Notes: generated by a model from the sequence alone, not told the origin. 64,000 nt of DNA from Pseudomonas sp. efr-133-TYG-5 (GCF_030209175.1 NZ_JARVSM010000001.1:1364001-1428000); one strand, 5' to 3'. Counted from the stretch's first letter, positions 7,875 to 17,117 are shown. Made by a program: numbers and translations.

Positions 7875-8059
7875 CTACCAAACGATGGGTGGCGGCCATG
7901 CGCGGGTTGGTAGACCGGTCGATACGGAAACCCGGCGCTCACGAATGAGCCCCACGCATGTCCACCATATAAAACGCGGCCCGAAAAGCGGCTGCATAAG
8001 GTGACGCTATACGACCGTACCGAAGCGGGCTACCAAACCCGATCACTGATTTTCAGTGA
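7875..8059 (-). ncRNA. Candidate structured leader, C4-antisense-like
   Basis: Read in the direction of the DUF6124 gene, three related segments occur in order: CGGGTTTGGTAG (8041 to 8030), CTACCAACCCG (7913 to 7903) and GTTTGGTAG (7883 to 7875). The middle one is complementary to both others, so two hairpins exclude each other. The upstream copy extends over about 30 bases (8012-8041) as an imperfect inverted repeat of 7903-7930. A further perfect hairpin, TCACTGA-TTT-TCAGTGA, lies at 8043-8059. Mutually exclusive pairing upstream of a short gene recalls C4-type antisense RNAs of phages P1, P4 and P7. This is inference from pattern only; I could not align it to the Rfam model. Bases 7833-7874 hold the ribosome site and a short spacer, and 8060-8249 show no further feature I can support. 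Confidence 0.4.
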
Positions 8060-8249
8060 CGGGGGAACGATATCGCCCGGCCCATAGCCGCGTAAGCCGG
8101 CGGATTCTGGCGTACGCGTAGGTAACGACGCAAGGTGTTGTAGCCCTTATGGCGTAACGGTTCGTGTACTTTAAACGTGCTTGCAGGACTACGTTTAAGC
8201 ACCAAAAGGCCGGATGTTTGACTGTTCCTTTGTTGTGCTTTGGCAGACC

Positions 8250-8897
8250 GCTTTCGCGAGCAGGCTCGCTCCCACATTGGATAACTGCACCCGTCAAAAA
8301 CTGGTCGGCTGTCAGGCCGCCATCACAGCAGGCTGGCTCCCACAGGGCTTGCATACTGCTAGCAAGAAACCGGTCGGCTTTCAGGCCGCCTTCGCTGGCA
8401 AGCCAGCTCCCACAGGATTGCGGGCAGTCTGCAAGAACTGGTCGGCTATCAGGCCGCCATCGCCAGCAGGCTGGCTCTCACAGGGCTTGCATACTGCTAG
8501 CAAGAAACCGGTCGGCTTTCAGGCCGCCTTCGCTGGCAAGCCAGCTCCCACAGGATTGCGCGCAATCTGCAAGAACTGGTCAGCTGTCAGGCCGCCTTCG
8601 CTGGCAAGCCAGCTCCCACAGGATTGCGTGCAGTCTGCAAGAACTGGTCGGCATTCAGGCCGCCTTCGCTGGCAAGCCAGCTCCCACAGAGATTGCGTGC
8701 AGTCTGCAAGAACTGGTCGGCTGTCAGGCCGCCATCGCTGGCAAGCCTGCTTCCACAGGATTGCGTGCGTCTGCAAGAACTGGTCGGCTGTCAGGCCGCC
8801 ATCGCTGGCAAGCCAGCTCCCACAGAGCTTGCGTGCAGTCTGCAAGAACTGGTCGGCTATCAGGCCGCCATCGCCAGCAGGCTGGCTCCCACAGAAA
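8250..8897. repeat. Tandem array of nine REP-containing units
   Basis: A lead-in GTGGGAGC-type REP at about 8251-8275 is followed by units starting with GGTCGGCT-like sequence at 8303, 8372, 8440, 8510, 8578, 8646, 8715, 8782 and 8851. Unit lengths are 69, 68, 70, 68, 68, 69, 67 and 69 bases, the last one truncated. Each holds one REP core (GCTGGCAAGCCAGCTCCCAC) or its variant GCCAGCAGGCTGGCTCCCAC. Units 1-2 and 3-4 are near copies of each other, so a 137-base dimer was duplicated as a block. Open reading frames across the array arise from the repeat and are not genes. Confidence 0.92.
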
Positions 8898-8993
8898 GCA
8901 AAAGCAGCCCGCATCCGCTTCTCACCACTCAACACGATGAGCGTTAGCTCGAGTACCGCTTTTGATCTTGATCCACGGGCGACGTCGGGAGGC

Positions 8994-9246
8994 TGAGTGG
9001 AGGGATTCATCCGGGAGTGGGAGCGCAGCGACCGTTTGGCGCAGCCAAACACAGCGAGAGGAGGTGCAGCGAAGCAAACCGTAGGCGCTGCGCCCGGATG
9101 GATCCCGGAGCGAAGGAACCCCGAGCTTTAGCGAGCGGGCCGCACGCAGGAGCAAGCGTTTTTGGTTACTTTTTAGGCGTTTGTAAAAAGTGACCCGCCG
9201 TAAGGGCGGAACCCTAAGCCGCCATAACCGCAGCAACGGATATACA
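8994..9246. repeat. Dispersed-type intergenic element
   Basis: This G-rich block resembles a sequence that recurs in intergenic regions of many Pseudomonas genomes and is often called as spurious short proteins on either strand; that resemblance is from memory. It is only present once in this window. It contains several short palindromes (for example CCGCC-GTAA-GGGCGG near 9197-9211) and no credible ribosome site. The minus-strand frame 8922-9257 is Arg/Leu/Ser-rich and is best regarded as a by-product. Confidence 0.5.
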
Positions 9247-9260
9247 CCCCAAACCAAACC

Positions 9261-9938
9261 TCACCGAAGAAACCCGGCAACCTTCTGCGCCGCCGAAGCC
9301 AAATGCTGCTCATGCGTAAACCCGGAAACCTTGAGCGGCTTCAAATCATGATCCCCCGCCCCCAACCAAAACACCTCAATCCCCGGCGATAAGGAATACC
9401 CTTCGACAGCGTCCCGATTGCCAAGAGCATCCCGCTCCCCCTGAACAATCAACGTCCTAGTCTGCAAACCAGCCAAATGCTCAACCCGAGGCTTCTCCGG
9501 TTTCCCCACCGCATAAAACGGATAACCGAGGCAAACCAACGCATCAGCGCCAAGCTCATCGGCCAGGAGACTGGCCATCCGTCCGCCCATGGACTTGCCA
9601 CCAATGGCCAACACCCCAGCGACATGACGTCGCACTTCAGCGAACACTTCGCGCCAACACTGAAGCAATTTCGGCGCCGGATTTGGCGGGCGTTTGCTGC
9701 CATCAACCCGCCGCTGCGCCATATAAGGAAACTCAAACCGCAACACGTTCACGCCCAATGCAGCAAGGCGCCCAGCCATAACCGTCATCCACTCACTGTC
9801 CATCGGCGCCCCCGCCCCATGCGCCAGGATCAGAGTCGCCGAAGCCTCACCAACAGCGGCATCCCAAAGCCACCCGTGATCCCGCACGCACTGCGCCCAT
9901 TGATCCCCGTCAATACTGGCCTTGTGCTGTTTGTCCAT
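9261..9938 (-). CDS. Alpha/beta hydrolase, dienelactone hydrolase-like
   Basis: 225 residues. LILAHGAGAPMDS near residue 35 is the oxyanion-hole loop, GGKSMGGRMASLLADE near 115-130 the serine nucleophile elbow, LIVQGERDALG near 170 the acidic residue loop, and GAGDHDLKP near 200 the catalytic histidine. This matches the compact Tex30/KANL3-like family of cytosolic hydrolases annotated as putative dienelactone hydrolases. The natural substrate is unknown. Its 5' coding end carries the ANR box that likely serves the divergent cbb3 oxidase operon, so the two genes share regulatory DNA. Confidence 0.85.
   Translation of the reverse strand: MDKQHKASIDGDQWAQCVRDHGWLWDAAVGEASATLILAHGAGAPMDSEWMTVMAGRLAALGVNVLRFEFPYMAQRRVDGSKRPPNPAPKLLQCWREVFAEVRRHVAGVLAIGGKSMGGRMASLLADELGADALVCLGYPFYAVGKPEKPRVEHLAGLQTRTLIVQGERDALGNRDAVEGYSLSPGIEVFWLGAGDHDLKPLKVSGFTHEQHLASAAQKVAGFLR
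9900..9913 (+). promoter_or_regulatory. ANR/FNR box for first cbb3 operon
   Basis: TTGAT-CCCC-GTCAA matches the TTGAT-N4-ATCAA consensus with one change. It lies 111 bases upstream of the first ccoN start, inside the first codons of the divergent hydrolase gene. An ANR gene is encoded 15 kb downstream. Confidence 0.65.
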
Positions 9939-10024
9939 GCTTGCCTCGCTTTTAGTCTGCCTATAACTCCAGGCGAAGGACGCGCTGCGCGCGCTCGCTT
10001 CGGCTGAACCGTGGATGGGGAACC

Positions 10025-11449
10025 ATGAACACTTCTATCAGTACCGCCTACAACTACAAGGTGGTCCGCCAATTCGCCATTATGACGGTGGTGTGGGGCA
10101 TCGTCGGCATGGGGCTCGGGGTTTTTCTCGCCGCCCAATTGGTCTGGCCGGAACTCAACTTCAATTTGCCCTGGACCAGTTTCGGCCGCCTGCGCCCGCT
10201 GCACACCAACGCGGTGATCTTCGCCTTCGGTGGCTGCGCGCTGTTCGCCAGTTCGTTCTACTCGGTGCAGCGCACCTGCCAGACGCAATTGTTCGCGCCG
10301 AAAATCGCCGCGTTCTGCTTCTGGGGCTGGCAGCTGGTGATCCTGCTGGCGGCGATCAGCCTGCCACTGGGTTACACCAGCTCCAAGGAATACGCCGAGC
10401 TGGAATGGCCGATCGACATCCTGATCACCATCGTCTGGGTCGCCTACGCCATCGTGTTCTTCGGCACGATCATGCAGCGCAAGACCAAGCACATCTACGT
10501 CGGCAACTGGTTCTTCGGCGCGTTCATCATCACCGTGGCGATCCTGCACATCGTCAACAACCTTGAGTTGCCGGTGAGCCTGACCAAATCCTACTCGCTG
10601 TACTCGGGCGCCACCGACGCCATGGTGCAGTGGTGGTACGGGCACAACGCCGTGGGCTTTTTCCTCACCGCCGGTTTCCTCGGGATGATGTACTACTTTG
10701 TGCCGAAACAGGCCGAACGCCCGGTGTATTCCTATCGCCTGTCGATCGTGCACTTCTGGGCGCTGATCACCCTGTACATCTGGGCCGGCCCGCACCACCT
10801 GCACTACACCGCGCTGCCGGACTGGGCGCAGTCGCTGGGCATGGTGATGTCGCTGATTCTGCTGGCGCCGAGCTGGGGCGGCATGATCAACGGCATGATG
10901 ACCCTCTCGGGCGCCTGGCATAAGTTGCGCAGCGACCCGATCCTGCGCTTCCTCGTGGTCTCGCTGGCGTTCTACGGCATGTCGACCTTCGAAGGTCCGA
11001 TGATGGCGATCAAGACGGTCAACGCCCTCTCCCACTACACCGACTGGACCATCGGCCACGTTCACGCCGGCGCGCTCGGCTGGGTGGCGATGATTTCCAT
11101 CGGTGCGCTGTACCACATGATCCCGAAAGTCTTCGGCAAAGAGCAGATGCACAGCATCGGCCTGATCAACGCGCACTTCTGGCTCGCCACCATCGGCACC
11201 GTGCTCTACATCGCCTCGATGTGGGTCAACGGCATCGCCCAGGGCCTGATGTGGCGTGCAGTGAACGAGGACGGCACGCTGACCTACTCCTTCGTCGAAA
11301 CCCTGGTGGCCAGCCACCCGGGCTTCGTCGTGCGGCTGATTGGCGGGGCGATCTTCCTCAGCGGCATGCTGCTGATGGCTTACAACACCTGGCGCACCGT
11401 GCGGGCCTCGCAGCCTGCTGACGTCGTTGCTGCCGCGCAGATGGCCTGA
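10025..11449 (+). CDS. ccoN: cbb3 cytochrome oxidase subunit I (copy 2 type)
   Basis: 474 residues, about 12 membrane segments, the catalytic haem-copper subunit of the high-affinity cbb3 oxidase. It reduces oxygen to water at low oxygen tension in the inner membrane. Heme and Cu-B ligand regions are visible, such as [32 protein letters not shown] and [16 protein letters not shown]. The start ATG follows GGGGAACC and aligns with the second copy. It is first in a ccoNOQP operon, ten bases ahead of ccoO. Its position upstream of the other operon and its better ANR box match ccoN2 of P. aeruginosa. It is very similar to the second copy, with stretches of about 80 identical nucleotides. Confidence 0.97.
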   Translation: MNTSISTAYNYKVVRQFAIMTVVWGIVGMGLGVFLAAQLVWPELNFNLPWTSFGRLRPLHTNAVIFAFGGCALFASSFYSVQRTCQTQLFAPKIAAFCFWGWQLVILLAAISLPLGYTSSKEYAELEWPIDILITIVWVAYAIVFFGTIMQRKTKHIYVGNWFFGAFIITVAILHIVNNLELPVSLTKSYSLYSGATDAMVQWWYGHNAVGFFLTAGFLGMMYYFVPKQAERPVYSYRLSIVHFWALITLYIWAGPHHLHYTALPDWAQSLGMVMSLILLAPSWGGMINGMMTLSGAWHKLRSDPILRFLVVSLAFYGMSTFEGPMMAIKTVNALSHYTDWTIGHVHAGALGWVAMISIGALYHMIPKVFGKEQMHSIGLINAHFWLATIGTVLYIASMWVNGIAQGLMWRAVNEDGTLTYSFVETLVASHPGFVVRLIGGAIFLSGMLLMAYNTWRTVRASQPADVVAAAQMA

Positions 11450-11459
11450 GGAGTCCGCC

Positions 11460-12068
11460 ATGAAACACGAAACGATTGAAAAGAACGTCGGCCTGTTGAT
11501 GTTGCTCATGGTGTTCGCCGTGAGCATCGGCGGCCTGACCCAGATCGTCCCGCTGTTCTTCCAGGACGTCACCAACAAGCCGGTGGAGGGCATGAAACCC
11601 TACACCGCGCTGCAACTGGAAGGCCGTGACATCTACATCCGCGAAGGCTGCGTCGGTTGCCACTCGCAGATGATCCGCCCGTTCCGCGCCGAGACCGAAC
11701 GCTACGGGCATTACTCGGTGGCCGGTGAAAGCGTGTGGGATCACCCGTTCCTGTGGGGCTCGAAACGTACCGGCCCGGACCTGGCGCGGGTCGGTGCGCG
11801 CTACTCGGATGACTGGCACCGCGCGCACTTGTACAACCCGCGCAACGTCGTGCCGGAATCGAAAATGCCGGCCTACCCATGGCTGGTGACGCAAGCGGTC
11901 GACAGCAGCCACACCGAAACCAAGCTCAAGACCATGCGCACCCTCGGCGTGCCGTACACCGACGACGACATCGGCGGTGCGGTGGCCAGCCTCAAGGGCA
12001 AGACCGAGATGGACGCCCTCGTCGCCTACCTGCAAGTGCTCGGCACTGCGATCAAGAGCAAGAGGTGA
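11460..12068 (+). CDS. ccoO: cbb3 oxidase subunit II, mono-haem cytochrome c (copy 2 type)
   Basis: 202 residues, anchored by one N-terminal membrane helix ([17 protein letters not shown]). The single haem c motif CVGCH is at residues 64-68, and distal Met ligands are likely among SKMPAYPW. CcoO passes electrons from CcoP to CcoN. The ATG follows GAGGAG closely, while the longer open frame upstream lies inside ccoN. It sits ten bases after ccoN and three bases before ccoQ. Sequence is almost the same as the second copy over the first 150 residues and diverges in the ACSQAVDSS region. Confidence 0.96.
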   Translation: MKHETIEKNVGLLMLLMVFAVSIGGLTQIVPLFFQDVTNKPVEGMKPYTALQLEGRDIYIREGCVGCHSQMIRPFRAETERYGHYSVAGESVWDHPFLWGSKRTGPDLARVGARYSDDWHRAHLYNPRNVVPESKMPAYPWLVTQAVDSSHTETKLKTMRTLGVPYTDDDIGGAVASLKGKTEMDALVAYLQVLGTAIKSKR

Positions 12069-12071
12069 GCC

Positions 12072-12281
12072 ATGGTCACTGAAATGGGCTTTGAAATAAG
12101 TGCAGGCCTGATCCGCGGCCTCGGCACCGTCGTGGTGTTCGTCGCCTTCGTCGGCCTGACCCTGTGGGTCTTCAACCGCAAGCGCACGCCGGAATTCGCC
12201 GAAGCGCGTCTGCTGCCGTTCGCCGACGAGCCGCAACCCGACACTACCCCCGCATCTGAAACAAGGAGTACCCGGTCATGA
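12072..12281 (+). CDS. ccoQ: cbb3 oxidase small subunit CcoQ (copy 2 type)
   Basis: 69 residues: one membrane helix ([22 protein letters not shown]) followed by a positively charged stretch and an acidic tail. This is the usual form of CcoQ/FixQ, which stabilises the association of CcoP with the CcoNO core. It begins three bases after ccoO and overlaps ccoP by four bases (ATGA). Eight residues longer than the second copy, by extensions at both the N- and C-terminus. Confidence 0.9.
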   Translation: MVTEMGFEISAGLIRGLGTVVVFVAFVGLTLWVFNRKRTPEFAEARLLPFADEPQPDTTPASETRSTRS

Positions 12282-13228
12282 CCACCTTCTGGAGTACGTG
12301 GATCTGCGTACTGACCATCGGCAGCCTGATCGGCCTGACGTGGCTGCTGATCGGCACCCGCCGGGGCGAAACCAAGGGCAGCGTCGACCAGACCATGGGC
12401 CACAGCTTCGACGGCATCGAGGAGTACGACAACCCGCTGCCGCAGTGGTGGTTCATGCTGTTCGCCGGCACCCTGGTGTTCTCCGTCGGCTATCTGATCC
12501 TGTACCCGGGCCTGGGCAACTGGAAAGGTGTCCTGCCCGGCTACGAGGACGGCTGGACCGGCGTCCATGAGTGGGAAAAGGAAATGAACAAGGCCGACGC
12601 CAGATTCGGGCCGATCTTCGCCAAATTCGCGGCCATGCCGGTGGAAGAAGTGGCGAAGGATCCGCAGGCGCTGAAAATGGGTGGCCGTCTGTTCGCCTCC
12701 AACTGCTCGGTGTGCCACGGCTCCGACGCCAAGGGTGCATTCGGCTTCCCCAACCTCGCCGACAGCGACTGGCGCTGGGGCGGCAGTGCCGAGACCATCA
12801 AGACCACCATCATGGGCGGGCGGATGGCGGCAATGCCGGCCTGGGGCGAAGTGCTCGGCGAGGCGGGCGTGAAGAACGTCGCCGCGTACGTGCGTCATGA
12901 ACTGGCCGGCCTGCCGCTGCCCGCCGACAGCAAGGCCGACCTGCAGGCCGGACAGCAAGCATTCAGCACCACCTGCGTCGCCTGTCATGGGGCAGCCGGC
13001 CAGGGCACTGAAGCGATGGGCGCGCCGAATCTGACCCATCCGGCCGGGTTTATCTACGGCACCAGCCTGACTCAGCTCGAGCAGACCATTCGCCATGGCC
13101 GCCAGGGCCATATGCCCGCGCAGAGCGAGTTGCTGGGCAACGATAAAGTGCAATTGCTGGCCGCTTATGTGTACAGCCTTAGCCATGGATTGAACACAGA
13201 AAAACTTATTACCGAGGACAATAAATAG
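12278..13228 (+). CDS. ccoP: cbb3 oxidase subunit III, di-haem cytochrome c (copy 2 type)
   Basis: 316 residues. N-terminal cytosolic/membrane part with two helices ([18 protein letters not shown] and [19 protein letters not shown]), then two cytochrome c domains with haem motifs CSVCH (from residue 143) and CVACH (from residue 233). CcoP takes electrons from soluble cytochromes. It is the last gene of the operon. Compared with the second copy it lacks an insertion of about 14 residues after LPGY, in the periplasmic lead-in, and has a different C-terminal tail. A strong hairpin follows 18 bases after the stop codon. Confidence 0.96.
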   Translation: MTTFWSTWICVLTIGSLIGLTWLLIGTRRGETKGSVDQTMGHSFDGIEEYDNPLPQWWFMLFAGTLVFSVGYLILYPGLGNWKGVLPGYEDGWTGVHEWEKEMNKADARFGPIFAKFAAMPVEEVAKDPQALKMGGRLFASNCSVCHGSDAKGAFGFPNLADSDWRWGGSAETIKTTIMGGRMAAMPAWGEVLGEAGVKNVAAYVRHELAGLPLPADSKADLQAGQQAFSTTCVACHGAAGQGTEAMGAPNLTHPAGFIYGTSLTQLEQTIRHGRQGHMPAQSELLGNDKVQLLAAYVYSLSHGLNTEKLITEDNK

Positions 13229-13245
13229 CAGTCATTGCATGCACC

Positions 13246-13273
13246 ACTGCCGCACCATTCTCGGTGCGGCAGT
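13246..13273 (+). terminator. Hairpin after first cbb3 operon
   Basis: ACTGCCGCACC and GGTGCGGCAGT form a perfect 11-bp stem with a six-base loop, starting 17 bases after ccoP. There is no T-run, so termination would be Rho-assisted, or the hairpin protects the 3' end. Confidence 0.55.
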
Positions 13274-13500
13274 ACCCCGCCCCTTTGCGACGCATTGTCG
13301 CACCCTTCACACCCGCGCCTTTCGGTTCCCCGGATTCGGGTCTACGCTTGCTCGATGCGGACTGGCGCGTGCCGGTTCGGGGTTGCTTCCAGGCGCTGTG
13401 TTCGCCCCAGCGGCTGACTGACCAGGCGGCAGAGGCCGGTAGATACCGGCTGTCGCGCCAGATGCCGTCCGTCTGCCGCTCGCGGCTTTTCAACACACCC

Positions 13501-13514
13501 GGTTACATGTAACC
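13501..13514. promoter_or_regulatory. Perfect 14-bp palindrome GGTTACATGTAACC
   Basis: All 14 bases are self-complementary. It lies 199 bases upstream of the second ccoN, and a C-rich stretch then a T-run follow within 20 bases. It could be an operator for an unidentified dimeric regulator or part of a terminator for read-through from the first operon. Confidence 0.35.
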
Positions 13515-13614
13515 CGAAGCCCCGGTTTTTTTCGTCCGCTGCGACATTTTGACAGAGGCCGATTTTGTCCTTACGCGGCGCATGGAAAGGCCGCAGAATC
13601 AGCGTTCGAAAGCA

Positions 13615-13628
13615 TTGACCCAGGTCAT
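13615..13628 (+). promoter_or_regulatory. Weak ANR-like site for second cbb3 operon
   Basis: TTGAC-CCAG-GTCAT keeps the TTGA and TCA cores of the ANR box but differs from the consensus at three positions. It lies 84 bases upstream of the ccoN start. The weaker match fits a copy that is expressed with less dependence on ANR. Confidence 0.4.
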
Positions 13629-13712
13629 GGCGCGTTGCATTGACCCCCTGCTTTCTCCATACTTGCGGCCGATTTTAATCCTAATAAAACACCCAAACCG
13701 TGGAACCTTAGA

Positions 13713-15155
13713 ATGAGCACAGCAATCAGTCCGACTGCTTATAACTATAAGGTAGTCCGCCAGTTCGCCATCATGACGGTGGTCTGGGGGATCCTTGGCA
13801 TGGGGCTCGGTGTCTTCATCGCCTCGCAACTGGTCTGGCCGGAGTTGAATTTCGGTCTGCCGTGGACGAGCTTTGGACGCCTGCGCCCGTTGCACACAAA
13901 CCTGGTGATTTTTGCCTTCGGTGGCTGTGCACTGTTTGCCACTTCCTACTATGTCGTGCAGCGAACCTGCCAGACGCGACTGATTTCCGACAGCCTCGCG
14001 GCCTTCACCTTCTGGGGCTGGCAAGCGGTCATCGTCGGCGCGATCATTACCTTGCCGCTGGGTTACACCACCACCAAGGAATACGCGGAACTGGAATGGC
14101 CGCTGGCCATTCTCCTGGCCATTGTCTGGGTCACCTACGGTCTGGTGTTCTTCGGCACCATCACCAAGCGCAAAACCAAGCACATCTACGTCGGCAACTG
14201 GTTCTACGGTGCGTTCATCGTGGTGACCGCGATGCTGCACATCGTCAACCACATGTCGCTGCCGGTCAGCCTGTTCAAGTCGTACTCGGCCTACTCCGGC
14301 GCGACCGACGCGATGATCCAGTGGTGGTACGGGCACAACGCCGTGGGCTTCTTCCTGACCACCGGTTTCCTCGGGATGATGTACTACTTCGTGCCGAAAC
14401 AGGCCGAACGTCCGATCTATTCCTATCGCCTGTCGATCGTGCACTTCTGGGCCTTGATCACCCTGTACATCTGGGCCGGCCCGCACCACCTGCACTACAC
14501 CGCGCTGCCGGACTGGGCGCAGTCGCTGGGCATGGCAATGTCGATCATTCTCCTGGCGCCAAGCTGGGGCGGCATGATCAACGGCATGATGACCCTGTCG
14601 GGCGCCTGGCATAAGCTGCGCACCGACCCGATCCTGCGCTTCCTCGTGGTGTCGCTGGCGTTCTACGGCATGTCGACCTTCGAAGGTCCGATGATGGCGA
14701 TCAAGACCGTCAACTCGCTATCGCACTACACCGACTGGACCATCGGCCACGTACACGCCGGTGCTCTGGGCTGGGTGGCGATGATCTCGATCGGCGCGAT
14801 CTACCACATGATTCCGAAACTGTTCGGGCGTGCGCAGATGCACAGCGTCGGCCTGATCAACGCGCACTTCTGGCTCGCCACCATCGGCACCGTGCTCTAC
14901 ATCGCCTCGATGTGGGTCAACGGCATCACCCAGGGCCTGATGTGGCGTGCAATCAACGATGACGGCACCCTCACCTACTCGTTCGTCGAAGCGCTGCAGG
15001 CCAGCCACCCTGGCTACATCGTGCGTGCCCTGGGCGGTGCGTTCTTCGCCAGCGGCATGTTGCTGATGGCTTACAACGTATGGCGCACCGTGCGCGCCTC
15101 GAACCCGGCTGAAGCCGAAGCCGCCGCCAAGATTGCCGTAGTTGGAGCTCACTGA
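13713..15155 (+). CDS. ccoN: cbb3 cytochrome oxidase subunit I (copy 1 type)
   Basis: 480 residues, again with about 12 membrane segments and the conserved histidine motifs [32 protein letters not shown] and [11 protein letters not shown]. It is the catalytic subunit of a second complete cbb3 oxidase. It differs from the first copy mostly in helix edges, at the N-terminus and at the C-terminal tail. It precedes ccoO with a one-base stop/start overlap. Its place next to ccoG-fixH-ccoI-ccoS corresponds to ccoN1 of P. aeruginosa, the copy usually expressed in most conditions. Confidence 0.97.
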   Translation: MSTAISPTAYNYKVVRQFAIMTVVWGILGMGLGVFIASQLVWPELNFGLPWTSFGRLRPLHTNLVIFAFGGCALFATSYYVVQRTCQTRLISDSLAAFTFWGWQAVIVGAIITLPLGYTTTKEYAELEWPLAILLAIVWVTYGLVFFGTITKRKTKHIYVGNWFYGAFIVVTAMLHIVNHMSLPVSLFKSYSAYSGATDAMIQWWYGHNAVGFFLTTGFLGMMYYFVPKQAERPIYSYRLSIVHFWALITLYIWAGPHHLHYTALPDWAQSLGMAMSIILLAPSWGGMINGMMTLSGAWHKLRTDPILRFLVVSLAFYGMSTFEGPMMAIKTVNSLSHYTDWTIGHVHAGALGWVAMISIGAIYHMIPKLFGRAQMHSVGLINAHFWLATIGTVLYIASMWVNGITQGLMWRAINDDGTLTYSFVEALQASHPGYIVRALGGAFFASGMLLMAYNVWRTVRASNPAEAEAAAKIAVVGAH

Positions 15156-15763
15156 TGAAGCATGAAGCCGTCGAGAAGAACATTGGCCTGCTGGCTTTCT
15201 TCATGGTCATCGCCGTCAGCGTCGGTGGTCTGACCCAAATCGTTCCGCTGTTTTTCCAGGACGTCACCAACAAGCCGGTCGAAGGCATGAAGCCGCGCAC
15301 CGCGCTGGAACTGGAAGGCCGCGACGTCTATATCGCCAACGGTTGTGTCGGCTGCCACTCGCAGATGATCCGTCCGTTCCGTGCCGAAACCGAACGCTAC
15401 GGGCACTACTCGGTCGCCGGTGAAAGCGTCTGGGACCACCCGTTCCTGTGGGGTTCCAAGCGCACCGGTCCGGACCTGGCCCGGGTGGGCGGTCGTTACT
15501 CCGATGACTGGCACCGCGCGCACCTGTACAACCCGCGCAACGTGGTGCCGGAGTCGAAAATGCCGGCTTACCCGTTCCTCGTGGAAAACAAGCTCGACGG
15601 CAAAGACACGGCCAAGAAAATGGAAGTGTTGCGCACGCTCGGCGTCCCTTACACCGACGAAGACATCGCCGGGGCCAAGGATGCCGTGAAGGGCAAAACC
15701 GAAATGGACGCGCTGGTGGCCTATCTGCAAGGCCTGGGCACCATCATCAAAAGCAAACGGTGA
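15155..15763 (+). CDS. ccoO: cbb3 oxidase subunit II, mono-haem cytochrome c (copy 1 type)
   Basis: 202 residues, same length as the other copy, with an N-terminal membrane anchor ([17 protein letters not shown]) and haem c motif CVGCH at residues 64-68. The stop of ccoN and the start here share one base, pointing to translational coupling. The part from about 155 to 175 ([16 protein letters not shown]) is the main divergent stretch compared with the first copy. Confidence 0.96.
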   Translation: MKHEAVEKNIGLLAFFMVIAVSVGGLTQIVPLFFQDVTNKPVEGMKPRTALELEGRDVYIANGCVGCHSQMIRPFRAETERYGHYSVAGESVWDHPFLWGSKRTGPDLARVGGRYSDDWHRAHLYNPRNVVPESKMPAYPFLVENKLDGKDTAKKMEVLRTLGVPYTDEDIAGAKDAVKGKTEMDALVAYLQGLGTIIKSKR

Positions 15764-15769
15764 TTCTTA

Positions 15770-15955
15770 ATGGATATCGGGATGATTCGTGGCCTGGGCA
15801 CCGTTGTCGTGATGGTGGCCTTCATCGGTCTGGCGCTGTGGGTGTTCAGCCCCAAGCGCAAGTCGGAGTTTGAAGACGCGACCTTGCTGCCTTTTGCGGA
15901 TGATCCCGAAGCCATCAAGCACGTCGAGCAAGCTTCTAGGAGTAACAAAGAATGA
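15770..15955 (+). CDS. ccoQ: cbb3 oxidase small subunit CcoQ (copy 1 type)
   Basis: 61 residues with one membrane helix ([21 protein letters not shown]) and an acidic C-terminal part ([13 protein letters not shown]). Start six bases after ccoO and a four-base overlap with ccoP. It is a typical CcoQ/FixQ subunit of the assembled oxidase. Confidence 0.9.
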   Translation: MDIGMIRGLGTVVVMVAFIGLALWVFSPKRKSEFEDATLLPFADDPEAIKHVEQASRSNKE

Positions 15956-16935
15956 CTACATTCTGGAGTCTGTACGTCACAGTCCTCAGTCTCGGTACGA
16001 TCTTTTCCCTGACCTGGCTGTTGCTGTCGACCCGCAAGGGTCAGCGCGCCGAGCAGACCGACGAGACGGTGGGCCACTCCTTCGACGGGATCGAGGAGTA
16101 CGACAACCCGCTGCCGAAATGGTGGTTCATGCTGTTCGTCGGCACCATCGTCTTCGCCCTCGGTTACCTGGTGCTGTACCCGGGCCTGGGCAACTGGAAA
16201 GGCCTGCTGCCGGGCTACAACTACCTCGATAACGACAAGCAGACCGCGTTCGCCAACGGCCAGACCGGCTGGACCGGCGTGCACGAGTGGGAAAAGGAAA
16301 TGGCTCGCTCGGACGCCAAGTTCGGGCCGATCTTCGCCAAGTTCGCGGCCATGCCGATCGAGGAAGTGGCCAAGGATCCGCAAGCCCTGAAGATGGGTGG
16401 CCGGCTGTTCGCCTCCAACTGCTCGGTCTGCCACGGTTCCGACGCCAAGGGTGCCTACGGCTTCCCCAACCTGACCGACGCCGACTGGCGCTGGGGCGGC
16501 GAGCCGGAAACCATCAAGACCACCATCATGGGCGGTCGTCACGCGGTGATGCCGGCCTGGGCTGAAGTGATCGGCGAGCAAGGCGTGGCCGACGTGGCGG
16601 CGTTCGTCGTGACCAACCTCGATGGCCGCAAGCTGCCGGAAGGCACCAAGGCTGACCCGGCCAACGGCCAGAAACTGTTCGCCGCCAACTGCGTGGCCTG
16701 CCACGGGCCGGAAGGCAAAGGCACCCCAGCGATGGGCGCGCCGAACCTGACCCACCCGGCCGCGTTCATCTACGGTTCGAGCTTCGCGCAACTGCAGCAG
16801 ACCATCCGTTACGGCCGTCAGGGCCAGATGCCTGCGCAGGAACAGCTGCAAGGCAACGACAAGGTGCACTTGCTGGCGGCGTACGTCTACAGCCTGTCCC
16901 ACGGTGAGAAAGCGCCGGAAGCCGAGGCCCAGTAA
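15952..16935 (+). CDS. ccoP: cbb3 oxidase subunit III, di-haem cytochrome c (copy 1 type)
   Basis: 327 residues with two N-terminal membrane helices and two cytochrome c domains. The haem motifs CSVCH and CVACH start at residues 157 and 247. After LPGY it carries the extra segment [14 protein letters not shown], absent from the first copy, which lengthens the periplasmic link to the first haem domain. It is the last gene of the operon, closed by a strong terminator. Confidence 0.96.
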   Translation: MTTFWSLYVTVLSLGTIFSLTWLLLSTRKGQRAEQTDETVGHSFDGIEEYDNPLPKWWFMLFVGTIVFALGYLVLYPGLGNWKGLLPGYNYLDNDKQTAFANGQTGWTGVHEWEKEMARSDAKFGPIFAKFAAMPIEEVAKDPQALKMGGRLFASNCSVCHGSDAKGAYGFPNLTDADWRWGGEPETIKTTIMGGRHAVMPAWAEVIGEQGVADVAAFVVTNLDGRKLPEGTKADPANGQKLFAANCVACHGPEGKGTPAMGAPNLTHPAAFIYGSSFAQLQQTIRYGRQGQMPAQEQLQGNDKVHLLAAYVYSLSHGEKAPEAEAQ

Positions 16936-16960
16936 GGCCAACGCCCGACGCAGGAAAAAA

Positions 16961-16995
16961 GCCCCCGCCAGCGCACTGGCGGGGGCTTTTTTTTT
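16961..16995 (+). terminator. Rho-independent terminator of second cbb3 operon
   Basis: GCCCCCGCCAG and CTGGCGGGGGC form an 11-bp stem around a four-base loop, followed by nine T. It starts 25 bases after the ccoP stop codon. Confidence 0.93.
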
Positions 16996-17117
16996 CGCCG
17001 CCCTCTCGCGCTTCATACCTTGCGACATATCCCCGATGGACTCGATGGAGGGTGGCCTGTAGCGTCTTCCCCAGGCCCGATGAGCCGCATCGGAGCCACT
17101 TCAAGGATGAAACCACC

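Larger units (their letters stand above)
13274..13712. other. Intergenic region between the two cbb3 operons
   Basis: No gene is supported. The short plus-strand frames at 13235-13512 lack ribosome sites and family resemblance. The region holds the palindrome GGTTACATGTAACC (13501-13514), a following T-run at 13525-13532, and the weak ANR-like site at 13615-13628. The downstream 90 bases are the promoter region of the second operon. Confidence 0.6.

Noticed and set aside
8303..8897. CRISPR array
   Set aside because: Units of 67-70 bases are repeated throughout, with no unique spacers between short repeats, and no cas genes are present.
8164..8996. Repetitive proteins of about 260 residues in two frames
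   Set aside because: They are translations of the REP array. Unit lengths vary and are not multiples of three, so there is no selected frame.
8922..9257. A 111-residue minus-strand protein
   Set aside because: Lies in a dispersed-type intergenic element, lacks a ribosome site and has an Arg/Leu-rich composition.
13235..13512. Short plus-strand ORFs between the two cbb3 operons
   Set aside because: They overlap the hairpin after ccoP, differ in all three frames and show no ribosome site.
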